NCBI GenBank assembly: GCA_012719855.1
Contig: JAAXZN010000060.1
Location: 1-64,000 of the forward strand
Length of the DNA: 64,000 bases
Direction: 5' to 3'
Origin: Serratia liquefaciens
GTDB lineage: Bacteria; Pseudomonadota; Gammaproteobacteria; Enterobacterales; Enterobacteriaceae
The notes beneath the pieces were generated by a model. The model was not told the origin of the DNA. It worked only from the letters and a program-made list of their open reading frames with translations, and did not search any database. The translations under genes were made by a program, and so were the position numbers. Positions 1 to 9,383 of the stretch are shown piece by piece. The first letter of the stretch is position 1. Each line of letters begins with the position of its first letter.

Positions 1-21
1 CTTGCTATCTCGAGGTGGCGT

Positions 22-49
22 ATAATACGCTTTCCTCTTTCAGAGTCAA
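22..49 (-). promoter_or_regulatory. rRNA operon promoter P2
   Basis: On the minus strand a -35 box TTGACT (49-44) and a -10 box TATTAT (27-22) are separated by 16 bp. This matches the P2 core promoter of enterobacterial rrn operons and lies about 110 bp downstream of P1, the usual tandem spacing. The 16S rRNA gene itself would begin beyond the left edge of the window. In E. coli gmhB is followed by rrnH, so the position agrees. Confidence 0.88.
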
Positions 50-121
50 CCCCTAAATTTCAGGATTTTTTCTCTTCGAACCCCGGAGACTCTGTGAAGT
101 TGTTCACATGTTCCGTGTCGA

Positions 122-158
122 TGGAGGCGCATTATAGGGAGCCGGTTCAGAATGACAA
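122..158 (-). promoter_or_regulatory. rRNA operon promoter P1
   Basis: On the minus strand TTGTCA (158-153) and TATAAT (136-131) are separated by 16 bp and followed by a GC-rich discriminator GCGCCTCC, the signature of stringently controlled rrn P1 promoters (ppGpp/DksA-sensitive). Predicted start near 122. The AT-rich stretch between about 160 and 210 would hold the UP element and Fis sites by analogy with E. coli; individual sites were not resolved. The promoter starts just after the gmhB stop codon. Confidence 0.9.
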
Positions 159-210
159 GGATTAATATTCACTTTTCATCTGACAGCTCACTATTCATGC
201 ATAACGTCGA

Positions 211-774
211 TTAAACCCGCTTTTTGATGGCTTCCGGCAGGTCTGCCAGGCTGTTTAACACCCAATCCGCCAGTTTCTCACCTTGTTCAGTGACCGGCTT
301 GCCGGTACGCACCAGCACTTTAGTGCCGACGCCCGCTGCTATTGCCGCCTGCATATCTTCCGGTTTGTCACCCACCATATAAGAAGCGGCCATATCAATG
401 TTCAATTCTTGCTGTGCTTGCAACAACATGCCCGGCTCAGGTTTACGGCAGTCGCATGTCTGGCGGTACTCTTCTATTACTGCCTCAGGATGATGCGGAC
501 AGAAATAGATACCGTCCAGGTCAACATCGCGATCGGCCAGCGACCAATCCATCCACTCCGTCAGGTACATAAATTGGTCTTCGCTGAACTTGCCGCGCGC
601 AATGCCAGACTGGTTGGTTACCAATACCAAAGCAAAGCCCATCTTTTTGAGTTCGCGACAGGCGTCGATCACGCCTTCTATAAAGTGGAAATTATCGATT
701 TCATGGACGTAGCCATGGTCGACATTAATCGTGCCGTCACGATCGAGGAAAATTGCTGGAACGCTTTGTGTCAC
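211..774 (-). CDS. gmhB: D-glycero-beta-D-manno-heptose 1,7-bisphosphate 7-phosphatase
   Basis: GmhB removes the 7-phosphate in ADP-L-glycero-D-manno-heptose synthesis, supplying heptose for the LPS inner core in the cytoplasm. It is a HAD-family phosphatase: the DRDGT motif puts the nucleophile and acid at Asp11 and Asp13, and the cysteine/histidine cluster CPHHPE...CDCRKPEP is the family's zinc site. I chose a GTG start at 774 because the protein then begins [13 protein letters not shown] like E. coli GmhB and an AGGAG lies about 8 bases upstream; the upstream ATG at 816 would add 14 unconserved residues. Length 187 aa against 191 in E. coli. It is divergent from metNIQ and followed directly by the rrn P1 promoter, as in E. 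coli. Confidence 0.95.
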   Translation of the reverse strand: MTQSVPAIFLDRDGTINVDHGYVHEIDNFHFIEGVIDACRELKKMGFALVLVTNQSGIARGKFSEDQFMYLTEWMDWSLADRDVDLDGIYFCPHHPEAVIEEYRQTCDCRKPEPGMLLQAQQELNIDMAASYMVGDKPEDMQAAIAAGVGTKVLVRTGKPVTEQGEKLADWVLNSLADLPEAIKKRV

Positions 775-857
775 CGGTTTGCTCCTGAGGGCCTGAAAAC
801 CCGGACAGTATCGCATGTTTTACCCGGTACTGAGAACGGCAGAGAACAGCGTTGATC

Positions 858-889
858 GTTGACTTAGACGTCTAGACGCCTTAACATCT
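858..889 (+). promoter_or_regulatory. metN promoter with tandem MetJ boxes
   Basis: Two adjacent met boxes, AGACGTCT (866-873) and AGACGCCT (874-881), are flanked by weaker eight-base units on both sides (858-865 and TAACATCT at 882-889). They sit in the 17-bp spacer of a plausible promoter, TTGACT (859-864) and TAACAT (882-887). MetJ with S-adenosylmethionine binds tandem boxes of this consensus and would block RNA polymerase here, so metNIQ should be repressed when methionine is plentiful. Binding is inferred from the consensus. Confidence 0.85.
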
Positions 890-961
890 GATTTATACCT
901 TGGTCCACGCCAAGGTTTACTTTTATCTAGCCACGGGCAACCACGCTAAAATAAGAAGAAT

Positions 962-1993
962 ATGATTAAACTTTCTAACATCACCAAAGTGTTCCAGCAG
1001 GGTTCGCGCACCATTAGCGCGCTCTCTGACGTGACTCTTCACGTCCCTGCCGGGCAAATTTATGGCGTTATCGGTGCATCAGGCGCCGGTAAAAGTACGC
1101 TGATCCGCTGCGCCAACATGCTTGAGCGCCCGACTTCCGGCCAGGTGCTGGTTGACGGACAGGATCTGACCTCGCTGTCTGAAAGCGAACTGACACGCGC
1201 ACGCCGCCAAATCGGCATGATCTTCCAACACTTCAACCTGCTTTCTTCCCGCACGGTATTTGGCAACGTTGCGCTGCCGCTGGAGCTGGACAACACCCCA
1301 CGGGCTGAAATCAAAAAGCGCGTGACCGAATTGCTGGAGCTGGTCGGGCTGTCGGACAAACACGACGCCTACCCGGCCAATCTGTCTGGCGGTCAGAAGC
1401 AACGCGTGGCGATTGCCCGCGCACTGGCGAGTCAACCGAAAGTCCTGCTGTGTGATGAAGCCACCAGCGCACTGGATCCGGCCACTACCCGTTCCATTCT
1501 GGAACTGCTGAAAGACATTAATCGCCGTCTCGGCCTCACTATCCTGCTGATCACTCATGAGATGGACGTAGTGAAACGCATCTGCGATCAGGTTGCGGTC
1601 ATCAGCCAGGGGCAGTTGATTGAAAAAGACAGCGTCAGCGAAGTGTTCTCTCATCCGAAAACGCCGCTGGCCCAGCAGTTTATTCAGTCCACGCTGCATC
1701 TGGATATCCCCGATGATTATGCCAAGCGCCTGGCTCCGGAACGTAGCGGTGGCCGTCAGCCGCTGTTGCGTTTGGAGTTCACCGGCCAGTCCGTTGATGC
1801 GCCGCTGCTGTCAGAAGCCGCCCGCCGCTTCAACGTTAACAACAATATCATCAGCGCCCAGATGGATTACGCCGGCGGCGTTAAATTCGGCGTGATGCTG
1901 GCAGAGCTGCACGGCAGCGATGAAGACGCGCTGGCAACAATTAAATTCCTGCAGGAAAATCAGGTAAAAGTAGAGGTTCTGGGTTATGTCTGA
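962..1993 (+). CDS. metN: D/L-methionine ABC importer, ATP-binding subunit
   Basis: MetN is the ATPase of the MetNIQ importer for L- and D-methionine. Visible motifs are Walker [10 protein letters not shown] (about residues 38-46), the ABC signature LSGGQKQR (about 140-147) and Walker [13 protein letters not shown]. After about residue 265 comes the NIL (ACT-like) domain, which in E. coli binds cytoplasmic methionine and shuts transport down. Length 343 aa, as in E. coli. First gene of the metNIQ operon; its stop overlaps the metI start by 8 bases. Expression should be under MetJ through the boxes just upstream. Confidence 0.97.
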   Translation: MIKLSNITKVFQQGSRTISALSDVTLHVPAGQIYGVIGASGAGKSTLIRCANMLERPTSGQVLVDGQDLTSLSESELTRARRQIGMIFQHFNLLSSRTVFGNVALPLELDNTPRAEIKKRVTELLELVGLSDKHDAYPANLSGGQKQRVAIARALASQPKVLLCDEATSALDPATTRSILELLKDINRRLGLTILLITHEMDVVKRICDQVAVISQGQLIEKDSVSEVFSHPKTPLAQQFIQSTLHLDIPDDYAKRLAPERSGGRQPLLRLEFTGQSVDAPLLSEAARRFNVNNNIISAQMDYAGGVKFGVMLAELHGSDEDALATIKFLQENQVKVEVLGYV

Positions 1994-2639
1994 GGCAATG
2001 ATTTGGTTAATGGCGCGCGGCGTGTGGGAAACCGTCATGATGACCTTTGTCTCCGGCTTCTTCGGTTTCGTGCTTGGCTTGCCGGTTGGCGTGCTGTTGT
2101 ATGTGACTCGCCCGGGGCAAATCGCCGCCAACAATACGCTATACAGGACGCTGTCCGGGTTAGTGAACGTGTTCCGCTCCATTCCGTTCATTATCCTGCT
2201 GGTGTGGATGATTCCCTTTACGCGGATGATCGTCGGTACCTCTATCGGCCTGCAGGCGGCTATTGTGCCGCTGACCGTCGGCGCAGCGCCCTTTATCGCC
2301 CGTATGGTAGAAAACGCCCTGCTGGAGATCCCTTCCGGCCTGGTGGAAGCGGCCCGCGCAATGGGCGCGACTCCGATGCAAATCATCAAAAAGGTGCTGT
2401 TGCCGGAAGCCCTGCCGGGCCTGGTTAACGCCGCCACCATTACCTTGATCACCTTGGTGGGTTACTCCGCCATGGGCGGCGCGGTAGGCGCCGGTGGGCT
2501 GGGGCAGATCGGTTATCAGTACGGTTATATAGGTTATAACGCCACAGTAATGAATACCGTATTAGTATTACTGGTGGTGCTGGTCTATCTGATTCAGTTC
2601 TGCGGTGATCGGATCGTCAAAGCCGTCACCCATAAATAG
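1986..2639 (+). CDS. metI: D/L-methionine ABC importer, permease subunit
   Basis: MetI is the inner-membrane channel of the methionine importer. The 217-aa protein is almost all hydrophobic helices (about five spans) and contains the EAA-type coupling loop, [17 protein letters not shown], that docks onto MetN. The start overlaps the metN stop by 8 bases, implying translational coupling, and metQ follows after 60 bp. Length and order match E. coli metNIQ. Confidence 0.96.
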   Translation: MSEAMIWLMARGVWETVMMTFVSGFFGFVLGLPVGVLLYVTRPGQIAANNTLYRTLSGLVNVFRSIPFIILLVWMIPFTRMIVGTSIGLQAAIVPLTVGAAPFIARMVENALLEIPSGLVEAARAMGATPMQIIKKVLLPEALPGLVNAATITLITLVGYSAMGGAVGAGGLGQIGYQYGYIGYNATVMNTVLVLLVVLVYLIQFCGDRIVKAVTHK

Positions 2640-2699
2640 TTTTTACAGCAACTGCGCTCACACAGCGTATTTCAAATGCGAGTCTAATGAGGAAGGGAT

Positions 2700-3515
2700 A
2701 TGTCGTTAAAATTTAAATCCATCGCGGCAATCGGCGCACTGATCGGTACTCTGGCTCTGGCAGGCTGCGGTCAGGAAGAAAAAGATCCGAACCATATCAA
2801 AATCGGCGTTATTGTCGGTGCTGAACAGCAGGTTGCTGAAATCGCGCAAAAAGTGGCGAAAGAGAAATACGGTCTGGACGTCGAGCTGGTGACCTTCAAT
2901 GACTACGTGCTGCCAAACGAAGCGCTGAGCAAAGGCGACATCGATCTGAATGCCTTCCAGCACAAACCGTATCTGGATCAGCAAATCAAGGATCGCGGTT
3001 ACAAGCTGGTCCCGGTCGGCAACACTTTCGTTTACCCGATTGCCGGTTACTCCAAGAAGATCAAATCTCTGGATGAACTGAAAGACGGTTCTCAGGTTGC
3101 GCTGCCAAACGACCCAACCAATCTGGGCCGCTCCCTGCTGCTGCTGCAGAAGGTTAACCTGATCAAACCGAAAGACGGTGTTGGCCTGCTGCCGACCGTG
3201 CTGGACGTGACTGACAACCCGAAAAACCTGAAATTGGTCGAGTTGGAAGCACCGCAACTGCCACGCTCACTGGACGATCAGCAAATCGCTCTGGCAGTGA
3301 TCAACACCACTTACGCCAGCCAGATTGGCCTGACGCCGGCAAAAGACGGCCTGTTTGTTGAAGATAAAGATTCACCGTACGTGAACCTGCTGGTTGCCCG
3401 CGAAGACAATAAAGACGCGGAAAACGTGAAGAAATTCGTTCAGGCCTACCAGTCTGACGAAGTGAACGAAGCGGCCAACAAAATCTTTAACGGCGGTGCA
3501 GTTAAAGGCTGGTAA
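2700..3515 (+). CDS. metQ: D/L-methionine-binding lipoprotein
   Basis: MetQ captures methionine in the periplasm and delivers it to MetI. It has a lipoprotein signal peptide ending in the lipobox LAGC (Cys23), so the mature protein should be anchored to the inner membrane by a lipidated cysteine. The rest is a NlpA/MetQ-family binding protein; length 271 aa is standard. A GGAAGG ribosome site precedes the ATG. It is the last gene of the operon, followed by a strong intrinsic terminator. Confidence 0.96.
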   Translation: MSLKFKSIAAIGALIGTLALAGCGQEEKDPNHIKIGVIVGAEQQVAEIAQKVAKEKYGLDVELVTFNDYVLPNEALSKGDIDLNAFQHKPYLDQQIKDRGYKLVPVGNTFVYPIAGYSKKIKSLDELKDGSQVALPNDPTNLGRSLLLLQKVNLIKPKDGVGLLPTVLDVTDNPKNLKLVELEAPQLPRSLDDQQIALAVINTTYASQIGLTPAKDGLFVEDKDSPYVNLLVAREDNKDAENVKKFVQAYQSDEVNEAANKIFNGGAVKGW

Positions 3516-3546
3516 TCATTAATTACCGAATTTATTCCTATAATTG

Positions 3547-3576
3547 CAAGACGGGCTCCGGCCCGTCTTGTTATTT
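3547..3576 (+). terminator. Intrinsic terminator after metQ
   Basis: A perfect 10-bp stem, CAAGACGGGC (3547-3556) and GCCCGTCTTG (3561-3570), with a TCCG tetraloop is followed by TTATTT. It ends the metNIQ transcript. Confidence 0.88.
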
Positions 3577-3635
3577 CCACCATAGATTGCTTCAATAGCG
3601 CCACTCACATATTCCATCAAGGCAGAGGAATCTCA

Positions 3636-4040
3636 ATGCGTGCTTTACCTCTCTGTTTGTTAGCGCTCGCGCTTGCAGGGTGTTCGTCGCAGCGTTTCGC
3701 GCCGCCCTCAACAAACAGCACCAGCAAACCGGCAGCAACCACTCCAGCAAAAACCACGCCTGCAGCACGTCCGGCACCGGTAAAACTGTACAAAAGTGCA
3801 GAAGAATTAGTGGGTAAGCCATTCCGTGATTTGGGTGAAGTCTCCGGCGAATCTTGCCAGACAACAGTACAGGACTCCCCACCAAATCTGGCAACCGCAC
3901 GCAAGCGCATGCAGATTCGCGCGTCTTACATGAAGGCCAATGCCGTGCTGCTGCACGACTGCCAGATTGTCAGCGGCGTTGCCGGCTGTTACCAACAGGC
4001 CATTTGCCAGGGCTCAGCGCTTAACGTTTCGTCCAAATGA
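3636..4040 (+). CDS. rcsF: Outer-membrane lipoprotein sensor of the Rcs stress system
   Basis: RcsF senses LPS and peptidoglycan damage and relieves IgaA inhibition of the Rcs phosphorelay. The 134-aa protein starts with a short signal and lipobox LAGC (Cys16), followed by a Pro/Ala/Thr-rich linker (about residues 25-48) and a compact domain with four cysteines (in SGESC, HDC, GC and IC). In E. coli these form two non-consecutive disulfides needed for signalling. The stop overlaps the trmO start by 4 bases, as in E. coli rcsF-trmO, and BamA, the protein RcsF interacts with, is encoded in this window too. Confidence 0.95.
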   Translation: MRALPLCLLALALAGCSSQRFAPPSTNSTSKPAATTPAKTTPAARPAPVKLYKSAEELVGKPFRDLGEVSGESCQTTVQDSPPNLATARKRMQIRASYMKANAVLLHDCQIVSGVAGCYQQAICQGSALNVSSK

Positions 4041-4744
4041 CCGAGTTTGTTTTCAATCAGATCGGCACTGTCCGTTCACCCTATAAAGAAAAGTTCGCTG
4101 TCCCACGTCAGCCGGGGCTGGTCGAAGACGGCGGCGGCGAGCTGGTGCTGCTGCCACCCTATAACCAGCCGGAGGCGGTGCGTGGCCTCAGCGATTTCAG
4201 CCATCTGTGGGTGATGTTCATTTTCCATCAAACCCAGGAAGGTGGCTGGCGCCCCACCGTTCGGCCTCCTCGCCTCGGGGGCAACGCCCGAATGGGAGTA
4301 TTTGCTACCCGTTCGACCTTTCGCCCCAACCCGTTAGGCATGTCGCTGATCGAATTAAAAGGCGTACGTATTCAAGGCGGTGAGGTAGTGCTGGAATTAG
4401 GCAGCCTGGATCTGGTTGACGGCACGCCGGTGGTAGATATCAAACCCTATCTGCCGTTTGCCGAAAGCCAGCCCCTGGCTCGTGCAGGGTTCGCTCAGGC
4501 AGCGCCGGCCGGCGATATGCCGGTGCGCTTTGCTCCCGAGGCAGAACTCCAGTTGCAGCAGCATCAGCAGCGTTATCCGCAGCTACGTCGGTTTATCAGC
4601 CAGGTGCTGGCTCAGGATCCACGTCCGGCTTACCGCAAGGGGCAACAGGCGGAACGGGATTATGCCGTCTGGCTGTTGGATTTCAACGTGCGCTGGCGGG
4701 TGGTGAGCCAGCAAACCGAGGTGTTGTCACTCGACCTGCGTTAA
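4037..4744 (+). CDS. trmO: tRNA (N6-threonylcarbamoyladenosine37-N6)-methyltransferase
   Basis: TrmO (TsaA/YaeB family) methylates t6A37 to m6t6A in threonine tRNAs reading ACY codons, using S-adenosylmethionine. The 235-aa length equals E. coli TrmO. The N-terminal beta-barrel UPF0066 domain shows the family run ARMGVFATRSTFRPNPLG (about residues 84-103). It overlaps rcsF by 4 bases and ends about 120 bp before proS, probably forming a two-gene operon with rcsF. Confidence 0.94.
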   Translation: MTEFVFNQIGTVRSPYKEKFAVPRQPGLVEDGGGELVLLPPYNQPEAVRGLSDFSHLWVMFIFHQTQEGGWRPTVRPPRLGGNARMGVFATRSTFRPNPLGMSLIELKGVRIQGGEVVLELGSLDLVDGTPVVDIKPYLPFAESQPLARAGFAQAAPAGDMPVRFAPEAELQLQQHQQRYPQLRRFISQVLAQDPRPAYRKGQQAERDYAVWLLDFNVRWRVVSQQTEVLSLDLR

Positions 4745-4762
4745 AATTCCACCGTCTCTCTT

Positions 4763-4789
4763 TTGACAACCTGCTTGCACTGGTAAACT
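4763..4789 (+). promoter_or_regulatory. Candidate proS promoter
   Basis: In the 120-bp gap before proS a consensus -35 TTGACA (4763-4768) is followed 15 bp later by TAAACT (4784-4789). The spacer is short, so the exact -10 is uncertain. No terminator is visible between trmO and proS. Confidence 0.45.
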
Positions 4790-4864
4790 AAACCACTTTT
4801 GTCAATTTTGGCCGCCACTGTGGCTGCCCGATGCAATTTGCAGTTCTAACGGAACCAAAACACC

Positions 4865-6586
4865 ATGCGTACTAGCCAATATTTGCTCTCCACTCTGAAG
4901 GAGACACCTGCCGATGCCGAAGTGATCAGCCACCAGCTGATGCTGCGCGCCGGGATGATTCGCAAGCTTGCCTCCGGCCTTTATACCTGGTTGCCGACCG
5001 GCCTGCGCGTTCTGAAAAAGGTTGAAAACATCGTTCGCGAAGAAATGAACAATGCTAACGCGATCGAAGTTTGCATGCCGGTGGTACAGCCTGCCGATCT
5101 GTGGCAGGAAAGCGGCCGTTGGGAGCAGTATGGTCCTGAACTGCTGCGCTTTGTCGATCGCGGCGATCGTCCATTCGTACTGGGTCCAACGCACGAAGAA
5201 GTGATCACCGATCTGATCCGCAACGAGATCAGCTCTTACAAGCAACTTCCGCTGAACTTCTTCCAGATTCAGACCAAGTTCCGCGATGAAGTGCGCCCTC
5301 GTTTCGGCGTGATGCGCTCGCGCGAGTTCCTGATGAAGGATTCTTACTCGTTCCACACCTCGCAGGAATCTCTGCAGGCGACTTACGATGCGATGTACGA
5401 AGCCTACAGCAAAATCTTCAGCCGCATGGGCCTGGACTTCCGTGCGGTGGATGCCGATACCGGCTCTATCGGCGGTAGCGCCTCACACGAGTTCCAGGTA
5501 CTGGCCGATAGCGGTGAAGACGATATCGTGTTTTCCACCGGTTCTGACTTTGCTGCCAATATCGAACTGGCAGAAGCGGTTGCCCCGGCTCAGCCACGTG
5601 CGGCAGCCAGCGAAGAACTGCGCATTGTAGATACGCCAAATGCCAAGACCATCGCCGAGCTGGTAGAACAATTCCAACTGCCTATCGAGAAAACGGTCAA
5701 AACGCTGCTGGTTCGCGCTAAAGAAGAAAGCGGCCACAAGCTGGTTGCTCTGCTGGTGCGTGGCGATCACGAACTGAATGAAGTGAAAGCCGAGAAGCTG
5801 CCACAGGTTGCCGTTCCGCTGACCTTCGCCACCGAAGAAGAGATCCGCGCCATCGTCGGCGCAGGCCCTGGTTCACTCGGCCCGGTCAATCTGCAGCTTC
5901 CGGTCGTAGCCGACCGCAGCGTCGCGGCGATGAGCGATTTTGGCGCCGGTGCCAACATTGACGGTAAACACTACTTCGGCATCAACTGGGAGCGTGATTT
6001 GCCGCTGCCGCAGCAGGTTGCCGATATCCGTAACGTGGTCGATGGCGATACCAGCCCGGACGGTAAAGGTACATTGCTGATCAAACGCGGTATCGAAGTG
6101 GGCCATATCTTCCAGCTCGGCACCAAGTACTCTGAAGCAATGAAAGCCACGGTTCAGGGCGAAGACGGCCGTAATCAGGTCCTGACCATGGGCTGCTACG
6201 GTATTGGGGTCACTCGCGTGGTGGCTGCGGCTATCGAACAGAATCATGACGATCGCGGCATCATCTGGCCAGATGCTATCGCCCCGTTCCAGGTCGCTAT
6301 TCTGCCAATGAATATGCACAAGTCCTTCCGCGTGCAGGCGCTGGCGGAAGAGCTGTACAACACCCTGCGTTCCCATGGCATCGACGTGATCCTCGATGAC
6401 CGTAAAGAACGTCCAGGCGTGATGTTCGCGGATATGGAACTGATTGGCGTACCGCACTCTATCGTTATCGGCGACCGTAACCTCGACAGCGAAGAGATTG
6501 AGTACAAAAACCGCCGTGTCGGCGAGAAGCAAATGATCAAAACCGGCGAAATCGTTGATTTCCTACTGGGGCAGATCAAACGCTGA
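4865..6586 (+). CDS. proS: Prolyl-tRNA synthetase
   Basis: ProS charges tRNA-Pro. It is a class II synthetase of the bacterial type (573 aa; E. coli 572): the catalytic core holds motif 2 around [17 protein letters not shown] and motif 3 around [17 protein letters not shown]. Between them (about residues 230-390) is the editing domain that hydrolyses mischarged Ala-tRNA-Pro, and the anticodon-binding domain is C-terminal. A shared bidirectional terminator separates it from convergent nlpE. Confidence 0.97.
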   Translation: MRTSQYLLSTLKETPADAEVISHQLMLRAGMIRKLASGLYTWLPTGLRVLKKVENIVREEMNNANAIEVCMPVVQPADLWQESGRWEQYGPELLRFVDRGDRPFVLGPTHEEVITDLIRNEISSYKQLPLNFFQIQTKFRDEVRPRFGVMRSREFLMKDSYSFHTSQESLQATYDAMYEAYSKIFSRMGLDFRAVDADTGSIGGSASHEFQVLADSGEDDIVFSTGSDFAANIELAEAVAPAQPRAAASEELRIVDTPNAKTIAELVEQFQLPIEKTVKTLLVRAKEESGHKLVALLVRGDHELNEVKAEKLPQVAVPLTFATEEEIRAIVGAGPGSLGPVNLQLPVVADRSVAAMSDFGAGANIDGKHYFGINWERDLPLPQQVADIRNVVDGDTSPDGKGTLLIKRGIEVGHIFQLGTKYSEAMKATVQGEDGRNQVLTMGCYGIGVTRVVAAAIEQNHDDRGIIWPDAIAPFQVAILPMNMHKSFRVQALAEELYNTLRSHGIDVILDDRKERPGVMFADMELIGVPHSIVIGDRNLDSEEIEYKNRRVGEKQMIKTGEIVDFLLGQIKR

Positions 6587-6604
6587 TCCGCAGAGACAGA
6601 AAGC

Positions 6605-6630
6605 AAAAACCCGCCTAGGCGGGTTTTTTT
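6605..6630. terminator. Bidirectional terminator between proS and nlpE
   Basis: The stem AACCCGCC/GGCGGGTT has A-rich and T-rich arms on both sides (AAAAAC before, GTTTTTTT after), so it can end transcription of proS on the plus strand and of nlpE on the minus strand. Confidence 0.9.
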
Positions 6631-6637
6631 ATGGTCG

Positions 6638-7321
6638 TTATTTGCTGTCGCAATTTTTGCTACGGTCAAAAACGAGTTTACCGTCCGGCACCAGCGCCTT
6701 TTCGGTCTGTCCTTCTTCCATCGACGGCTGAACACTGAAGTGGCCATTCAACGTCAGGAAGACCGGTTCACCCGGCGTTTTGTAGGCTTTGGCATACCCT
6801 TGTTCCAACGCGATGGTATTGTCTACCGGGAACGTCTTGCCGGTGGCGCAGTCTTTAAACACCGCCGCATCCGCCATGTAGGTGTAGCTGCCTTTCAGCG
6901 CCATCGGCGTTTTAGGCAAGGCTTTTTCTACCGGATCCAGACGATAATTCAATTTGGACTCGATAGCCGCACCGCTTTGATCCAGCATTTCCAGGCTCTT
7001 GCCTGCAGGCCGGAAATAGCGTTTATCGCCATGGCTGTCGGTCAGCACCAGCTTATCGGCGGTTCGTGCCCACTTGCCGTAGTCGGCGAAAGTCTGATCG
7101 CCGTCTTTGGTGTCACGGTAGGTTTCCTGCAGCACGAAAGTGCCGTCTTCATCCAGGAACAGCGAAGTATCCAGGCCACCGCAGTCTGCACAAGGCAATA
7201 CGCCCTGATAACTTTGCTGCATGGCCTGAAGAGGCTGTTCCTTTGGCTGATATTGATTATTACATCCCAATAATGAGAGTGCCCCTGCCGCTAAAAACAG
7301 GGCTATTGTTATTTTCTTCAC
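6638..7321 (-). CDS. nlpE: Outer-membrane lipoprotein NlpE (copper/surface stress sensor)
   Basis: NlpE (CutF) is an outer-membrane lipoprotein that activates the Cpx envelope-stress response on overproduction, surface contact or lipoprotein-trafficking faults. A signal peptide ends in the lipobox LLGC (Cys20); the mature N-terminal domain carries the family CxxC in VLPCADCGG, and two further cysteines lie in the C-terminal OB-type domain (KDCATGK and KNCDSK). Length 227 aa against 236 in E. coli. Convergent with proS; upstream is the arfB-yaeQ pair in the same direction. Confidence 0.93.
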   Translation of the reverse strand: MKKITIALFLAAGALSLLGCNNQYQPKEQPLQAMQQSYQGVLPCADCGGLDTSLFLDEDGTFVLQETYRDTKDGDQTFADYGKWARTADKLVLTDSHGDKRYFRPAGKSLEMLDQSGAAIESKLNYRLDPVEKALPKTPMALKGSYTYMADAAVFKDCATGKTFPVDNTIALEQGYAKAYKTPGEPVFLTLNGHFSVQPSMEEGQTEKALVPDGKLVFDRSKNCDSK

Positions 7322-7350
7322 AGCTATTCTCCTACTGTGTCCATGTATCC

Positions 7351-7764
7351 TTAAGTGCGGATTTTGCCGCGCAGCGCTTTCGTTGCGCCTTTACGTACCT
7401 TGCCTTCCAGCCGACGTAATTTGGCCCCTTTCGTGGGCTTGGTCGCTCTGCGCGCTTTTTCCACCACCATCGCCTGCTGAATCAGCGCCACCAATCTGGC
7501 CAACGCCGCTTCACGGTTTAATTCCTGACTGCGATATTCCTGCGCTTTAATAATCACCACCCCATCGGCAGTAATTAAATGATTATTCAGGGCCAGCAAC
7601 CTTTCCTTATAATACTCTGGCAGGCTGGATGCCCGGATGTCAAAGCGCAAATGGATAGCCGTTGAGGCTTTGTTCACGTGCTGGCCACCCGCGCCCTGCG
7701 CGCGGATCGCCGTCAATTCCAGTTCGTTATCCGGTATGGCAACGTTTCTCGACAGTTCCAGCAC
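7351..7764 (-). CDS. arfB: Alternative ribosome-rescue factor ArfB (peptidyl-tRNA hydrolase)
   Basis: ArfB (YaeJ) rescues ribosomes stalled on non-stop mRNAs by hydrolysing the peptidyl-tRNA. The catalytic GGQ is at residues 26-28 in [11 protein letters not shown], and a basic tail rich in Lys/Arg (from about residue 103) would insert into the mRNA tunnel. The start is GTG at 7764, just 3 bases after the yaeQ stop, which points to coupled translation. Length 137 aa (E. coli 140). Confidence 0.95.
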   Translation of the reverse strand: MLELSRNVAIPDNELELTAIRAQGAGGQHVNKASTAIHLRFDIRASSLPEYYKERLLALNNHLITADGVVIIKAQEYRSQELNREAALARLVALIQQAMVVEKARRATKPTKGAKLRRLEGKVRKGATKALRGKIRT

Positions 7765-7767
7765 CGA

Positions 7768-8316
7768 TCACACCTGCGCCTGTTGCCATTCGGCAAATTG
7801 GATTTCCAGACTATTCTTAGCGTCAGAAAGCCAGATAGTTCCCTCTTGCAGCGTGGCCTGCAGCGTCATATTGCGGCTGGCCAATGCCGCCAACTTGTTC
7901 AATTGTTCATCATCCAGGAAACGGATGTTTAGGTTTTTGTGGTTTGCCACTTTGCTCTGCATCGATTGCCACCATACATGGCCGGCGCGTTCCCCGTAGG
8001 CGTAAAGCACCACTCGCGGTGACTGATTGCAGGCTTTCTTGATGCGCTTCTCGTCAGGCAGACCCATTTCGATCCACATTTCCAACCCGTTATGGTCATT
8101 GCGCTGCCAGATTTCCGGTTCATCTTCAGCACTCAGGCCTTTGGTGAATACCAGGCGCTCGTCGGCGTGGCAAATCCAGGCCAGCAGGCGCAGCATCATG
8201 CGCTGTTCGGTTTCGGAAGGGTGTTGGGCCAGGGTAAGCGTGGCGTCGTGGTAGAAATGACGATCCATATCAGCGATATTGACCGTGGCTTTATAAATGG
8301 TAGCTTTCAGCGCCAT
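7768..8316 (-). CDS. yaeQ: YaeQ family protein
   Basis: YaeQ is a conserved PD-(D/E)XK-fold protein of uncertain function, reported in some bacteria to compensate for loss of RfaH. I start it at 8316 ([13 protein letters not shown]), as in E. coli, giving 182 aa; an upstream in-frame extension to 8484 is unconserved. Core residues such as [19 protein letters not shown] are very close to E. coli. It forms a pair with arfB. The 213-bp gap upstream separates it from the divergent yaeP-rof pair. Confidence 0.92.
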   Translation of the reverse strand: MALKATIYKATVNIADMDRHFYHDATLTLAQHPSETEQRMMLRLLAWICHADERLVFTKGLSAEDEPEIWQRNDHNGLEMWIEMGLPDEKRIKKACNQSPRVVLYAYGERAGHVWWQSMQSKVANHKNLNIRFLDDEQLNKLAALASRNMTLQATLQEGTIWLSDAKNSLEIQFAEWQQAQV

Positions 8317-8435
8317 GGGTGACCTCATTATTATCAGGCGACAGTGTACTTGATTTGGCCCAACCGCTGCCAGCACGGCCGGGTAAAGCACAGTGCGAAA
8401 GCCGCGCGCAGGTGCTAATAACTCCAGAATAGCTG

Positions 8436-8444
8436 TGCTATAGT
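8436..8444 (+). promoter_or_regulatory. Extended -10 promoter candidate for yaeP-rof
   Basis: TGC TATAGT (8436-8444) is an extended -10 element located 86 bp before the yaeP start. No clear -35 is visible. It is the best promoter candidate in the 213-bp yaeQ-yaeP gap, which otherwise holds nothing recognisable. Confidence 0.45.
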
Positions 8445-8490
8445 CGTCTAGGATAGAGTCAAGCTCCGAGAGCCTGCGCCTCATCGCTAA

Positions 8491-8980
<490 letters not shown>

Positions 8981-9004
8981 TTTTGCGGTAACGCCATCCC
9001 AACA

Positions 9005-9034
9005 GGGCAGCCCAACGGCTGCCCTCGTCATTTA
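9005..9034 (+). terminator. Terminator after rof
   Basis: GGGCAGCC (9005-9012), loop CAAC, GGCTGCCC (9017-9024), followed by TCGTCATTT. The stem is strong but the T-tract is interrupted. It lies between rof and the convergent cytochrome gene. Confidence 0.65.
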
Positions 9035-9048
9035 GGGCCTCAGCCTGG

Positions 9049-9363
9049 TTAGGGTTTAAGGCTGGCATAGTAGGCGGCCAGATCGGCAATATCGTCATCG
9101 GACAGCGCTGAAACATAGGCTTTCATCACCTCCGGCTGGCCGCCGTTACGTTCGCCCTTCTTATACGCCTGCAATGCATGCTCCAGATACATGGCGTTTT
9201 GCCCGGCCAGATTAGGATACATTGGTACCGAGACCTTTCCTTCTGCACCGTGGCATGCCATGCAACTGGCGGATTTATCCTTGCCTGCCGCCGCATCTCC
9301 CGCCGCCATCGCCGGCAGGCTGCTCAAACCGACCATCACCGCTATTGCGCTCACAAATTTCAT
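9049..9363 (-). CDS. Small periplasmic class I cytochrome c (c553/c5-like)
   Basis: A 104-aa exported cytochrome: signal peptide of about 21 residues ending AMA, one haem-attachment site CMACH (Cys34, Cys37, His38), and a likely axial methionine in VPMYPNLAG. The C-terminal helix [16 protein letters not shown] is typical of cytochrome c553/c4-like proteins. It probably shuttles electrons in the periplasm; the partner is not indicated by neighbours. Of two adjacent ATGs, the second (9363) has the better spacing from AGGAG. E. coli has no gene here between tilS and rof, so this is an addition relative to that genome. Confidence 0.85.
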   Translation of the reverse strand: MKFVSAIAVMVGLSSLPAMAAGDAAAGKDKSASCMACHGAEGKVSVPMYPNLAGQNAMYLEHALQAYKKGERNGGQPEVMKAYVSALSDDDIADLAAYYASLKP

Positions 9364-9383
9364 CATTGCTCCTTACGCTCTTA

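Noticed and set aside
283..855. 190-codon plus-strand frame over gmhB
   Set aside because: Antisense shadow of gmhB; it also runs toward the MetJ-box region and has no family similarity.
898..915. CCTTGG-TCCACG-CCAAGG inverted repeat upstream of metN
   Set aside because: Only a 6-bp stem without a T-run; too weak to call a riboswitch or terminator, and methionine control here is explained by MetJ boxes.
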